Shown here piece after piece: positions 19,701 to 27,800 of a stretch of DNA of 64,000 nucleotides; positions within the stretch are counted from its first letter, which is position 1; each line of letters opens with the position of its first letter. The notes under the pieces were generated by a model, which saw only the letters and a program-made list of their open reading frames with translations, was not told the DNA's origin and did no database searches. Origin of the DNA: Candidatus Hydrogenedens sp. (GTDB lineage: Bacteria; Hydrogenedentota; Hydrogenedentia; Hydrogenedentales; JAEUWI01); contig WGMK01000010.1 of assembly GCA_016125095.1 (NCBI GenBank), forward strand, positions 200,343-264,342, in the 5' to 3' direction. Both the position numbers and the translations under genes were made by a program.

Positions 19701-21931
19701 TCGAGGCGGGCAACTACGGCAGCACCAGTTCGGACTACATCGGCAAGTACACCGCGATATCCAACATGAGCAACAGCTTCGAGCTGGCCAACCGCGCGAC
19801 ACCGTCCGACCCGATGGTGTCCGGACGCACGAACAACAACGATGTGCTGCGCGGACCGGCACCCTATAGTCCGCTCGTGGAGACGCCGCTGATTGGTCAG
19901 CTGCAGGAAGGCCCGGCAACGGGCGGCTTCCTCGAAAGCACCTACTGGAATTCGGCGACCGTGTCTTCGCTGCTCGGCGCGCAGACGCTGGATCCGACGG
20001 AATTGATCGGCATTGTCCGAATCAATGCCGGTAGCACCGGCAATCCCTGGAACGGTTTCGACCAGATCTACCTCATCAATGTAGGCGCGGCCGACGCGCA
20101 GAACGTGACACTGAAGGTGGACACCATTCAGGACTTCGTGATCGGCACCATACCGGTGGGCGAAACCTGGACGACCTGCGTGCCGACCGGGTCCACGATA
20201 CTGCTGCAGGTCGAGTTGTTCGCCACCATCACGCCGCTGGCGCCGCACGTGTACACGGGCGAACCGGTGACGCTTACGGCGAACATCGCGGGCGGTATCG
20301 GCGCGAAGACGATCGGCTGGCTAAAGAACAGCGTTCCGGCTCCGGGCGTGAACAACCTGTCCACCTATCAGATCGCCTCGGCGGCGCTCACCGATGCGGG
20401 CACCTACGATGTGTTGGTGGAGGACACGCAAAGCACGCAGACGAACTCGGTGTTTGCGATTGCCCTGAAGGTGTCCGATCCGTTGGCAATTACCCAGCAG
20501 CCCTCGGGCGCCAGCGTCGATGCGGGCGAGCAGGTGGTGTTTACGGTGGCAACATCCGGGGGCAAACAGCCGCTCACCTATACCTGGCGCAAGGGCGGAA
20601 CGCCCATCGGCTCCGCGCCGAATGCCCCCGTGTATACCTTGGCCTCGGCGCAGCCCGCCGATGCCGGCAGCTACGACGTGGTGGTGACCGATGCGGACGG
20701 TATAGGCCCCAAGGGGCTCCAGACTTCGAATGCCGCCGCGCTGAGCGTGAGCAATCCACTCGTGCTAACCGGTCCGAATGGGGCCGTCGTGCGCGAAGGA
20801 CAGAACTGGTCGCTTCAGGTGGCGGCCACAGGCGGACAGACGCCGTATACCTATACCTGGAAGAAGAACGGCACGCCGATACCCAGCGGACCCAATGCGC
20901 CAAACCTCGATTTCACGCCGGTGTCCGCAGGCGATGCTGGTACCTATGAGGTACATGTTGAAGACAACTTGGGCGTGGAGGCCGACTCCGTGTCCGCCGT
21001 GCTGCAGGTGGTGCCTGAAATGGTGATTACCGAGCAGCCCGTGAACACCTTCGCGTATTCGGGCACGGACACGACGTTCCATGTAGTCGTGGCGGGAGGG
21101 GTTCCTCCCATCAGCTACACCTGGAAGAAGGGAGGCGTGCCGATTCCCGGCGCACCGAACAGCCCCAACCTGCTGCTCGAGAACGTGACGGCGATCGACG
21201 ATGGCACGCAGTACAGCGTAACCATCACCGATGGCGGCTCTCCGCAAGCAACGCTCGATTCGGATACGGCCTTCCTGTTCATCGGAGGAACGCCACCGCA
21301 GTGGCTTATCCAGCCCGTCAGCGCTTCGAGGTATGATGACGACACTTCGGCGCAGGCCTTCGTTGCGCAGCTGGTTCCGGGCTCCGGCTTCGGCACGGTC
21401 ACCTATGAGTGGTTCTTCGATAACGGGACGGGGCCAGTCTCGGCAGGCAGCGGGACGACGCTCGTGCTGTCGTCGCCGACGACGGCGGACTCGGGCGAAT
21501 ATACCTGCATCGCCACTGACGATGTCGGACCCTTCCCGTCCACGCCCGCCACGTTCATTATGGCGCCGCACCTTGTGGTGGAGCAGGAACTGACAGGCGG
21601 CAGTGTCGACGAGGGGCAGGACTTCACCTTCGAGTTCGCGGTGTCTGGCGGCGTGCCTCCCTTGTCCTACACGTGGGAATTCGACGCCAACGGACCGGGC
21701 AAGGCGATCCTGTCCAACACCCCCGGCGACCTGCTCATCGAGGATGCGCAGCTGGGCGATGCGGGCTGGTACTCGGTCACCGTGTCCGACAGTCTCACCG
21801 ATTCCGTATCGTCGGGTCCGGTGCAGCTCATCGTCACGCCGGGCCTGCCTGCGGGCGGATTGCTGGGCCTGGCCGCGCTGACTTCGGTGGTGGCTGCGGC
21901 GGGCGGCATGGGCCTGCGGCGGCGGAAATAG
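16721..21931 (+). CDS. Giant secreted SGNH-hydrolase/Gly-rich/Ig-repeat surface protein
   Basis: 1736 aa. Signal peptide (about 1-20). SGNH/GDSL-like hydrolase domain (about 23-315) with 'ILLVGDSWT', 'LSIGGNDLLG' and the terminal 'DPIHLDRTGF' Asp-His pair. Two bacterial Ig-like segments follow (about 320-530). A Gly-rich tract (about 637-977) is dominated by GGxGG repeats. About five Ig-like repeats (about 1165-1705) share the 'YTWKKNGTPI' pattern. A hydrophobic C-terminus with 'GGLLGLAALTSVVAAAGG' and terminal 'LRRRK' looks like a tripartite sorting signal. The protein is probably a surface or secreted carbohydrate-active or adhesive factor; the enzyme substrate is unknown. The start at 16721 was chosen for the signal peptide. 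Confidence 0.85.
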   Translation: MRRYILVPLVVFLWSATAHADTPRILLVGDSWTRFLWDVFETGFPAQPVRIVDTVLDGYGLGQWSSLGENTAISGSTASVWKDPGLLNLITQEITNNPSIDIVHLSIGGNDLLGTWKYTMSQGQKAAVYDTIAADIQTIVSHILSIRADTKVAIVGYDWLNLYDIAWQDGNDGQTGAITMLAYMEFPTVPWFDPPYIRPFPAVLRNPGQDGLHDAFIALEMRKKAIAAATPRAEYVHNFGVNQHRRGYSGNFGVFGPQVAPFPDGEGNSYANFPGGNPDVPTDKNNMRSGNDPIHLDRTGFNYIVDNCVAQYYAAWLTDTSPPSVSSVTRADASPTAAASVNFTVVFSEAIDPVSFDAGDLALATSPSISGASIGSISGSGTTYTVTVYTGTGDGTLRLDIVDNDSIIDNNAQLLGGLGTGNGDFSGGETYLVDRSDPEVSMSSSAGNPTALNPIPIIVTFTEPVTGFALSDLTLVNGFASNLAGSGSQYTFDFTPAIDGAVSATIGAAKVVDLANRPNLAQAVPFSTVYQTGGGPGDIYISDGSLDDLILNGTETIAIDTDGVTPTLTIDSNPPLSGRVILQSSDPTGVALFDFADVQVANTVGITVSGSRPLSIAASGDFSWSATIDVSGTVAGRAGGGLGGSGNTGGTGGPGGGGGSGGGSGRSGGGGGAGGVGNSFGFPGSGGTCCASNGGGGGGGTGGNPGNGGTTGGAGYGLGSTTYSGGTAGVVVAAAGSAGGGGTGGVNAGGGGGGGVFSEGGVGNPGSSGNGGDPGGVGSTGGSGGSGTSGLLPVVANTLDLYAGSGGGGGGGGAGGQGGGGGGQGGGGAGGGGGGGGHGAVFGSIIGVGGTGGTGGTGQTGGTGRGGGDGGKGGDGGKGGNGGGALVLSARGLLEFSGTVDVSAGARGTGQTGQAGVDPGSGTNGPTGDPAGAPGGGPFLIGLNGGAGGSGGAGGSGGRGGVGGTGGAGGNGGYGSPGMVKLHGTLIRASGGTVEAGNYGSTSSDYIGKYTAISNMSNSFELANRATPSDPMVSGRTNNNDVLRGPAPYSPLVETPLIGQLQEGPATGGFLESTYWNSATVSSLLGAQTLDPTELIGIVRINAGSTGNPWNGFDQIYLINVGAADAQNVTLKVDTIQDFVIGTIPVGETWTTCVPTGSTILLQVELFATITPLAPHVYTGEPVTLTANIAGGIGAKTIGWLKNSVPAPGVNNLSTYQIASAALTDAGTYDVLVEDTQSTQTNSVFAIALKVSDPLAITQQPSGASVDAGEQVVFTVATSGGKQPLTYTWRKGGTPIGSAPNAPVYTLASAQPADAGSYDVVVTDADGIGPKGLQTSNAAALSVSNPLVLTGPNGAVVREGQNWSLQVAATGGQTPYTYTWKKNGTPIPSGPNAPNLDFTPVSAGDAGTYEVHVEDNLGVEADSVSAVLQVVPEMVITEQPVNTFAYSGTDTTFHVVVAGGVPPISYTWKKGGVPIPGAPNSPNLLLENVTAIDDGTQYSVTITDGGSPQATLDSDTAFLFIGGTPPQWLIQPVSASRYDDDTSAQAFVAQLVPGSGFGTVTYEWFFDNGTGPVSAGSGTTLVLSSPTTADSGEYTCIATDDVGPFPSTPATFIMAPHLVVEQELTGGSVDEGQDFTFEFAVSGGVPPLSYTWEFDANGPGKAILSNTPGDLLIEDAQLGDAGWYSVTVSDSLTDSVSSGPVQLIVTPGLPAGGLLGLAALTSVVAAAGGMGLRRRK
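18631..19660 (+). repeat. GGC-rich low-complexity tract encoding polyglycine repeats
   Basis: About 1 kb of imperfect GGCGGC-type repeats inside the giant protein gene. It generates long reading frames in several other frames, rich in Ala-Arg or Pro, which are artefacts of composition. Confidence 0.85.
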
Positions 21932-21947
21932 AAAGCGGCAAATACGA

Positions 21948-21993
21948 CGCGGAGCGCTTCGGCCAAACCGGGGCGCTCCGCGACTTTATTTTC
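21948..21993. terminator. Intrinsic terminator between convergent genes
   Basis: CGCGGAGCGC (21948-21957) pairs with GCGCTCCGCG (21973-21982), followed by ACTTTATTTTCC. It lies just after the giant gene and just before the end of the opposing RimK-like gene. Confidence 0.7.
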
Positions 21994-23170
21994 CGTTAAC
22001 CGCCTTCTTCTTGGCCTTGCGCCGCTTGGGTGGCATCGGGCTGGGCATGAGCGCCCGCAACTGCGAGAGCTCGCCGTAGCACAGCAGCTTGTCGCCCTCG
22101 GCGATGGTGTCGTCGCCCTTCGGGTTCGGAATCATCTGGTTGCCGCGGTCGATGCTGAGCACCTGGATGTTGCGCTCCGCAAGGTGCGAATCGCGCAGCG
22201 CCACGCCGGTCAACTCGGGCAGGTGGTGCACCGTGAACTCCGCCACGCCGTAGCCGGCCGCCAGACGCAAACGCTGCTTGAGGTCCACATCGGGGAAGAG
22301 CACGCGCTCTTCGATGTTTGAAATCACCTCGCCGGCCACGTCGATGCCGGTCGCCTTTTCGATGCCCTCCAGCCCCGGCGAGCTGTTCACTTCCATCACC
22401 TTCGGACCCTCGTCGCTCTCCAGCATATCGACGCCCGCGATGGCCAGCCCCATGATTTGCGCGGCGCGAACCGCCGTACGCACGTACTCATCGGGGAGCA
22501 CCACGTTCTCCACGCTGCCGCCGCGGTGCACATTGCTCCGGAACTCGCCCTTGGCCGCCCGCCGCCGCATGGCCGCCACCACCCGGTCGCCAATCACAAA
22601 CGCGCGGATGTCGCAGCCTTGGCTCTCCTTCACGAACTTCTGAATCAGCACGTTCTGGTTGGCGTGGTGCAGGGTCTGGATGATCGCCTCAGCCACCTTG
22701 TGGCTCTCCGCGAGAATCACGCCCACGCCCTGCGTGCCTTCCAGCAGCTTGAGAATCACCGGCACCCCGCCGATACGGTCGATGGCCGACATCACGTCCT
22801 GGCTGTCGCGCACGAAGCACGTGGCGGGCATGCCGATATCGTGCTTGCTCAGCACCTGCATCGAGCGGAGCTTGTCGCGCGAAATGGCGATACCCACCGA
22901 GGTGTTCGCCGCGAATACGCCCATCTGCTCGAACTGCCGCACCACGGCCAGCCCATAAAAGGTGATCGAGGCGCCAATGCGGGGAATGATGGCGTCGTAG
23001 TGCCGCAGGCGCCGCCCGCGGTAATGCAGGTCGGGCTCCTCCTTCTCCAGGCTCATGGTGAACTTGAGCGTGTCGAAGACCTTGGCCTCGTGGCCGCGGC
23101 GCACGGCGGCTTCGCGCAGCCGGCGCGTGCTGTAGCAGCGCGGCGAACGGCTAAGAATGGCGATTTTCAT
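21986..23170 (-). CDS. RimK-like ATP-grasp ligase with C-terminal RCK_C domain
   Basis: 394 aa, against about 300 in RimK. Residues 1-300 form a RimK-type ATP-grasp ligase: start '[18 protein letters not shown]', '[20 protein letters not shown]' (ATP-binding) and '[18 protein letters not shown]' (metal-binding Glu/Asn). RimK adds glutamates to ribosomal protein S6; relatives ligate other amino acids. Residues about 310-380 ('[19 protein letters not shown]', '[13 protein letters not shown]') match a TrkA_C/RCK_C ligand-binding domain, an addition that suggests control by a small ligand. The 26-base gap to the retropepsin-like gene implies an operon. Confidence 0.88.
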   Translation of the reverse strand: MKIAILSRSPRCYSTRRLREAAVRRGHEAKVFDTLKFTMSLEKEEPDLHYRGRRLRHYDAIIPRIGASITFYGLAVVRQFEQMGVFAANTSVGIAISRDKLRSMQVLSKHDIGMPATCFVRDSQDVMSAIDRIGGVPVILKLLEGTQGVGVILAESHKVAEAIIQTLHHANQNVLIQKFVKESQGCDIRAFVIGDRVVAAMRRRAAKGEFRSNVHRGGSVENVVLPDEYVRTAVRAAQIMGLAIAGVDMLESDEGPKVMEVNSSPGLEGIEKATGIDVAGEVISNIEERVLFPDVDLKQRLRLAAGYGVAEFTVHHLPELTGVALRDSHLAERNIQVLSIDRGNQMIPNPKGDDTIAEGDKLLCYGELSQLRALMPSPMPPKRRKAKKKAVNGK

Positions 23171-23196
23171 GGTACTGCTCCGGAAAAAGCGCCTGG

Positions 23197-23652
23197 TTAA
23201 CCCAACAGGTTCCGGCGGCTGACATCGACGATAAAATCGTGCGCGAGGGCCTTGCGCCCCAGCAGCATGCGGAACACCATCTTCTCACGCGACACAAGGG
23301 AAATGTCAATCAGTTTGTCGATCGGCCCGATCTGCGCGCGTGCCCGTACGAAGCACCGCCGCATGTACGCCCCATTGCTCGACCGCACTTTCGCCCACTT
23401 GAGGATGGGCGCCGTAACGGGAATGGAATCGAGCGGATGGTGTTCGTCGAGCACGACCTCGAAGCGGGCCTTGCCGCTCTTGTAAATCTTGAGGTTGTTC
23501 ACGTGGAGGGCGCTACTGCGTGCCCCGGTGTCTACCTTCACATCCAGGTTCCAGATGTTCCAATCCGGAAATGAGATGTGCTCCGACCAGCCGATGAGGT
23601 GCTTTTTCTTCAGCGCCTTGCTGATGGCTTTTTGCTTTGGCGTCAGGCTCAA
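23197..23652 (-). CDS. RimK-associated retropepsin-like aspartic protease
   Basis: 151 aa. The core '[14 protein letters not shown]' carries the D-T-G-A catalytic triad of retropepsin folds. '[19 protein letters not shown]' is the matching second-half motif of the family often annotated 'ATP-dependent zinc protease'. In Proteobacteria this family (RimB) is encoded next to rimK and is proposed to act on or regulate the S6 modification system. The order protease then ligase fits that. An N-terminal extension of about 20 residues is lysine-rich. No signal peptide is present. Confidence 0.85.
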   Translation of the reverse strand: MSLTPKQKAISKALKKKHLIGWSEHISFPDWNIWNLDVKVDTGARSSALHVNNLKIYKSGKARFEVVLDEHHPLDSIPVTAPILKWAKVRSSNGAYMRRCFVRARAQIGPIDKLIDISLVSREKMVFRMLLGRKALAHDFIVDVSRRNLLG

Positions 23653-23716
23653 GCAGCGCTTCCCCGGTGACCATGTCTAGCATGGCACACGCGGCAGCGG
23701 TCAAGCAAAACTCAGG

Positions 23717-25393
23717 CTACTCGACGATTTGCAGTTCCGTTGGCCGTATCCGGCGCTGCAAGAGCATGCCGCCACTTTGGTTTTCCACCTGTGCGAAGCC
23801 ATGCTGCTTGAGGATGCAGACCCCGACATGCGAGCGCAGGCCCGATTGACACGTCACCAGCGTCGGCAACGCCGGATCGAGTTCGCCCAGCCGGTCGCGC
23901 AACTGGTCCAGCGGAATGGCTATCGCACGCGGGTCGGAGCAGGCAGCGACCTCGGCCGGATTCCGCACGTCCACATACTGCTTGCCCTCGGGCGAGTCCG
24001 TCGGATCGGCGAGCGTGGCGATGCCGTCCAAGTCGTTGCAAGCGGCGAAGGCCGCCATGTGCACCGGGTCTTTCGCGCTGCCGAAAGGCGGGGCATAGCA
24101 CAGGTCGAGCCCGGACAGATCGCGCACCGTGCCTCGCATGCCGATGGCCGTTGCAATGACATCGATGCGCTTGTCTACACCCGAGCCGCCCACCGACTGC
24201 GCGCCAAGGATGCGGCCCGTTTCGGGCGAATACACCAGCTTCAGGGTCAGGGCCTCGGCCCCCGGGAAATACCCCGCGTGGTTGTTGGCGGTGATCACGA
24301 CCGACTTCGCGGGAAGGCCCGCCGCCTTCGCCGCCTTGCTGCTCAGGCCCGTGGTGGCGGCGGTCTTGCTGAACACACGGATGATAGCCGTGCCCAACAC
24401 GGGCGCCATCGCCGGGGCTTCGTCGGTCGCCGCGTGCTGTCCGGCAATGCGGCCCGCGCGGTTGGCCGGCCCCGCCAGCGGCACGCGCATCGTGGTACCC
24501 GTCACGCCGTGGCAGTATTCCACGCTGTCGCCTGCGGCGTAGATTTCGGAGTGGTTGGTCTGCAGGTGCTCGTTCACGGTAATTCCGCCCGTGGCGCCCG
24601 TGTGTAGGCCGATGGCCTCGGCCAGGCCCAGCATCGGACGCACGCCGATCGACAGGATCACGAGGTCGGCGTCGAGCGTCTTGCCGTTCTGCGTAATCAC
24701 TGCGTTGGCGCGGCCGTCGTCTCCCGTGCGAATCGCGCTCAACGCATCCGAGGTGTGCAGCCCGACACCCTCCTTGAGCAATTCCTCTTCGATAAAAGCC
24801 GCCATTTCAGGATCCAGCGGCGGCAGCACCTGCGGGGCGAGTTCGAGCACTTCGACGGCCATGCCGCGCCGGTGCATCTGCTCGGCCATTTCCAGCCCGA
24901 TGAAGCCCGCGCCCACCACCACCGGCCGGCGAACGTCATTGTGTGCAATGAAGTCGTGAATCGCGTCCGCGTCCTCGAGACTGCGCAGGGTAAACACGTT
25001 CGGGGCGTGCGCGCCTTCCACCGGCGGTACGAAGGGCGCCGCGCCCGCCGCCAGTATCAGCCGGTCGTAGGGCTGCTCGAAAGACTCGCCGGTCTCGCGA
25101 TTCAATACGGTCACCACGCGCCGCTCGGGGTCGATGCCGGTTACTTCATGCCGGGTATGCAGCTCGATGTTGAACCGGTCCGCGAAAAGCGGAGGCTTCG
25201 CCACCAGCAGCTTTTCGCGGTCCTCGATTTCGCCGCCCAGGTAATAGGGCAGGCCGCAATTGGCGAAGGAGGCATAGCGGTCTTTTTCGTAGAGAATGAT
25301 GCGCGCCGACTCGTTGCAGCGCCGCGCCCGCGTGGCCGCGCTCGCGCCGCCCGCCACTGCCCCCACAATGACGATGGTCCTCGTATCGCTCAT
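23717..25393 (-). CDS. CoA-disulfide/persulfide reductase with C-terminal rhodanese domain
   Basis: 558 aa. FAD motif at the N-terminus ('VIVGAVAGGASAA') and the single active cysteine in 'SFANCGLPYY' (Cys46), as in CoA-disulfide reductases. The NADH motif lies around 'VVVGAGFIGLEMAEQM'. The C-terminal rhodanese domain (about 460-545) has catalytic cysteine in 'LVTCQSGLRS'. CoADR-rhodanese fusions reduce persulfides and polysulfides with NAD(P)H. It follows the rhodanese-DUF2892 gene by 26 bases in the same direction, so the two probably form an operon under the ArsR repressor. Confidence 0.93.
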   Translation of the reverse strand: MSDTRTIVIVGAVAGGASAATRARRCNESARIILYEKDRYASFANCGLPYYLGGEIEDREKLLVAKPPLFADRFNIELHTRHEVTGIDPERRVVTVLNRETGESFEQPYDRLILAAGAAPFVPPVEGAHAPNVFTLRSLEDADAIHDFIAHNDVRRPVVVGAGFIGLEMAEQMHRRGMAVEVLELAPQVLPPLDPEMAAFIEEELLKEGVGLHTSDALSAIRTGDDGRANAVITQNGKTLDADLVILSIGVRPMLGLAEAIGLHTGATGGITVNEHLQTNHSEIYAAGDSVEYCHGVTGTTMRVPLAGPANRAGRIAGQHAATDEAPAMAPVLGTAIIRVFSKTAATTGLSSKAAKAAGLPAKSVVITANNHAGYFPGAEALTLKLVYSPETGRILGAQSVGGSGVDKRIDVIATAIGMRGTVRDLSGLDLCYAPPFGSAKDPVHMAAFAACNDLDGIATLADPTDSPEGKQYVDVRNPAEVAACSDPRAIAIPLDQLRDRLGELDPALPTLVTCQSGLRSHVGVCILKQHGFAQVENQSGGMLLQRRIRPTELQIVE

Positions 25394-25419
25394 GACAGCG
25401 CCCTCCGCGATGTAGTGTA

Positions 25420-25959
25420 CTAGCCCTTATTCCAAGGCATCCTGCCCAGTAGCATACCCATTGCGCAACTGTCAGTCACGCCGGTGTACACCAGGCCGCA
25501 GCCGATGGCCAGCGGCAGACCGGCAAAGCTGGGATGTACCAGCAGCGACAGCAGCGCGCCGGCCGCAGCAAGCGTGCCCGCCACAATCTTAACCTGCCGC
25601 TCGATGCTCAGCCCCCCCGCGCCTTCATTCACCGGAAGGCCGCAAGATTTCCACGCCAGGGTGCCGCCTTCCACGACAATGGAGTCGGCGCGCCCGGCCC
25701 CGGCCAGCACCTCGGCCGCCTTGCGCGCCCGCGCGCCCGAATGGCACAGCACAAAGAGCTTTTTGCCGGCCGCACGCTCCACGAGCGCCTTCAGGGTCTC
25801 GCCTTTCAACGTATCGAGCGGAATGGATTCCGCGCAGACTGCGTGGCAGGCGTTGAATTCCGCGGGGGTGCGCACGTCGATGACGATACAATCCGTACGG
25901 CGCTCTTCGATTTCCTTCCCGGCCCGGACCGGCTCCCACACGGCGATGCTGGACATCAC
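25420..25959 (-). CDS. Rhodanese-DUF2892 membrane protein (YgaP-like)
   Basis: 179 aa. The rhodanese domain (about 8-110) has 'IVIDVRTPAEF' and the catalytic loop 'LFVLCHSGARARKA'. Two C-terminal hydrophobic helices form the DUF2892 part, ending 'GVTDSCAMGMLLGRMPWNKG', a usual YgaP-type end. The family handles sulfane sulfur at the inner membrane. A strong palindrome (ATATCG-N8-CGATAT) lies 18 bases before the start. ATG codons at 25959 and 25956 are both possible starts. Confidence 0.9.
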   Translation of the reverse strand: MMSSIAVWEPVRAGKEIEERRTDCIVIDVRTPAEFNACHAVCAESIPLDTLKGETLKALVERAAGKKLFVLCHSGARARKAAEVLAGAGRADSIVVEGGTLAWKSCGLPVNEGAGGLSIERQVKIVAGTLAAAGALLSLLVHPSFAGLPLAIGCGLVYTGVTDSCAMGMLLGRMPWNKG

Positions 25960-25977
25960 TATTTCCTTTGTATTGTT

Positions 25978-25997
25978 ATATCGCGATTGTTCGATAT
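25978..25997. promoter_or_regulatory. ArsR-type operator upstream of the rhodanese operon
   Basis: Perfect inverted repeat ATATCG-N8-CGATAT. The identical arms and spacing occur at 26353-26372 upstream of the ArsR-family gene. On the minus strand it overlaps a possible TATAAC -10 box. Confidence 0.75.
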
Positions 25998-26034
25998 CTT
26001 TGCGACTACCATTTTTGGAATTCAGATCGATGCC

Positions 26035-26340
26035 TCATTCCGCTCCGAAACGTTTTCGGATACAGCTGAAGATGCTCGCTAGCGCCGGCTCTGCGATCTT
26101 GTAATACGTGCACTGGCCGCGGCGTTCCGCCGCCAGCAGCCCGCGATCGCGCATCTTGCCCAGATGCTCCGAGGCCTGGTGGCTCTGAATGCCGCAGGCC
26201 TCCGCCAGCTCGCCCACGGTGTACTCGCTCTCCAGCAGCATTTCCACCATGCGCAGCCGATGCGGATGCGCCAGCGTCTTCAGGCACTGGCCCGCTTCTT
26301 CCAATTGCTCCATACTGACGAGCTGTGACAACGTCTTCAT
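26035..26340 (-). CDS. ArsR/SmtB-family repressor, probably persulfide-sensing
   Basis: 101 aa winged-helix protein. 'LKTLAHPHRLRMVEMLLE' and the recognition region 'GIQSHQASEHLGKMRDRGLL' are ArsR-family hallmarks. Four cysteines (19, 49, 77, 93) are available for thiol sensing, but the metal-box E-x-C-V-C-D/L is absent. Its neighbours are persulfide enzymes, as for BigR/SqrR-type sulfide-responsive regulators, so persulfide sensing is inferred. The same operator sits before this gene and the rhodanese operon, implying autoregulation. Confidence 0.9.
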   Translation of the reverse strand: MKTLSQLVSMEQLEEAGQCLKTLAHPHRLRMVEMLLESEYTVGELAEACGIQSHQASEHLGKMRDRGLLAAERRGQCTYYKIAEPALASIFSCIRKRFGAE

Positions 26341-26352
26341 CGCTTGTAGTAT

Positions 26353-26372
26353 ATATCGAAACCTAACGATAT
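26353..26372. promoter_or_regulatory. ArsR-type operator upstream of its own gene
   Basis: ATATCG-N8-CGATAT, 12 bases before the ArsR ATG at 26340. Arms are identical to the site at 25978-25997 while the 8-base spacers differ, as expected for a true protein-binding palindrome. Confidence 0.75.
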
Positions 26373-26429
26373 GTCAAATGGATGGGCAATTGGCAGGACC
26401 CGCTTAGCCGCGAGGCCTCTGCGTACTGG

Positions 26430-26740
26430 GACAAAGCGCTCGGTTCATGGGGACACCGTCGCCTTGGAGTGCGGGAGCAAGCTCCCGCTTTGATTAGGGA
26501 GCGATCGAGCTCCCGTCGTCGTGAGGCCAGATTGGGGCCGCAGCGCCCGCGCCGGGAGCAAGCTCCCTCCACGAAAGCGCAAGCAAGTCTTGCGCACTCC
26601 AAAGCAGCCAGGCTGCACCCGGTCGGGTACGCTTACCCGCGCGCCATCTTTGTGCTGGACCGGAGTGCTCGGCTCATGGGGACATTCGCCCCACCAAGCG
26701 GAGCCATTGCCACACACGGTGGGGCGCATGTCCCCATGGG
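26430..26740. repeat. Interspersed repeat copies in the ArsR-to-small-ORF gap
   Basis: The 510-base gap 26373-26883 has no gene until the small ORF at 26884. The 33 bases at 26460-26492 are identical to 11551-11583, with an inverted copy of GCGCACTCCAA near 26590. GCTCGGCTCATGGGGACA-type stretches occur near 26440 and 26670 and resemble about 240-270. An inverted pair around GGTGGGGCG (about 26680-26730) is also visible. Confidence 0.65.
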
Positions 26741-26820
26741 CCGAGGACCGCGCGATTACGCCATGACCTTAGGCGGGAAACCGGAACTCGCTTGCCGCAT
26801 TCCACTTTGCGGCGGGCTCC

Positions 26821-26829
26821 TGTTATCAT
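26821..26829 (+). promoter_or_regulatory. Extended -10 promoter element before the 46-residue ORF
   Basis: TGTTATCAT (TG-N plus TATCAT), 55 bases before the ATG at 26884. No good -35 is seen, as is common with extended -10 promoters. Confidence 0.4.
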
Positions 26830-26883
26830 GGTTAGGCAGCGCCCGGAGGCAGCGGGCGAATACCTTCGAGGGAGACTTCGAGC

Positions 26884-27024
26884 ATGAAGCACTTGCAGAC
26901 CATTTCCGTGGCCAAGGCCAATACAGAACTCGACGGCGTCATCGTGGGCGATCTGTTCACGCAGATCTGGTTCGGCTTCTTCTCGTTCATCATTCGCTTC
27001 GCAGTGGGGCAGAAGACCGCCTGA
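26884..27024 (+). CDS. Small hydrophobic-tailed protein, 46 aa, coupled to pseudouridine synthase
   Basis: 46 aa, opening '[18 protein letters not shown]' and ending in a hydrophobic-aromatic segment, '[18 protein letters not shown]'. GAGGGAG lies nine bases upstream. The stop shares a base with the next start (TGATG), so the two are translationally coupled. I do not recognise the family. The C-terminal half could form one membrane or membrane-surface helix. It may be a real small protein or a leader peptide for the enzyme gene. The strong ribosome binding site and exact coupling favour translation. Confidence 0.55.
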   Translation: MKHLQTISVAKANTELDGVIVGDLFTQIWFGFFSFIIRFAVGQKTA

Positions 27025-27800
27025 TGCCGTCTCCGCCGCCGGATTCTCCGGAAGTATCCGACGGTGGCGTAGTACCGGTTCGGGTATCCAAGCTGCTCGC
27101 GGAGCGCGGGCTGTGCTCGCGGCGCGAGGCCGACCGCTTCATCGAGCGCGGTCTGGTCCTGCTCGATGGCGTGCCGGTGTCGGAATTGGGCACCAAGGCG
27201 CTGCCTACGCAGTCGCTCGAACTGCTGCCGGAGGCCCACACCGAGGCGGACGGGCAGGTCACGATTCTGATGCACAAGCCGGTGGGCGTGGTTTCGGGCC
27301 AGCCGGAAGACGGCTATGCCGCCGCGGTATCGCTCGTGCAGCCCAAGCACCGTTTCGCCGCCGACCGCAGCGGCCTCCGGTTTTCCCGCGAACATCTGGC
27401 GGGACTCGCCGTGGCGGGCCGACTCGATATCGACTCCACCGGGCTGCTCGTGCTCACCCAGAGCGGCGTCATCGCGCGGCGCCTCATCGGCCAGGACACC
27501 AAGATCGAGAAGGAATACCTCGTGCGGGTGGAGGGGGAGGTGACCGACGCCGTGCTCGCGCGCCTTTGTCACGGACTCGAACTCGACGGCCGTCGGCTCA
27601 AGCCGGCACGGGTGACCCAGCAGAACGCCGACCAGTTGCAGTTCATCCTGCGCGAAGGCCGCAAGCGCCAGATACGCCGCATGTGTAAACTCGTCGGGCT
27701 CGACGTGGTCGGCCTCAAGCGGGTGCGCATCGGCAACGTCCGCCTCGGGAAGCTGCCCTACGGCCAATGGCGCTACCTGGCCCGCGGCGAGGATTTCTGA
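27024..27800 (+). CDS. rRNA/tRNA pseudouridine synthase, RsuA/RluF type
   Basis: 258 aa. An N-terminal S4 RNA-binding domain (about 20-65: '[20 protein letters not shown]') is followed by the catalytic domain with '[18 protein letters not shown]', in which the aspartate after 'GRL' is the nucleophile. '[19 protein letters not shown]' is the family's later signature. The enzyme isomerises a specific uridine in rRNA or tRNA; the target is not determinable. Its start overlaps the small ORF stop. Its last 28 bases overlap the end of the convergent CPBP gene. Confidence 0.92.
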   Translation: MPSPPPDSPEVSDGGVVPVRVSKLLAERGLCSRREADRFIERGLVLLDGVPVSELGTKALPTQSLELLPEAHTEADGQVTILMHKPVGVVSGQPEDGYAAAVSLVQPKHRFAADRSGLRFSREHLAGLAVAGRLDIDSTGLLVLTQSGVIARRLIGQDTKIEKEYLVRVEGEVTDAVLARLCHGLELDGRRLKPARVTQQNADQLQFILREGRKRQIRRMCKLVGLDVVGLKRVRIGNVRLGKLPYGQWRYLARGEDF

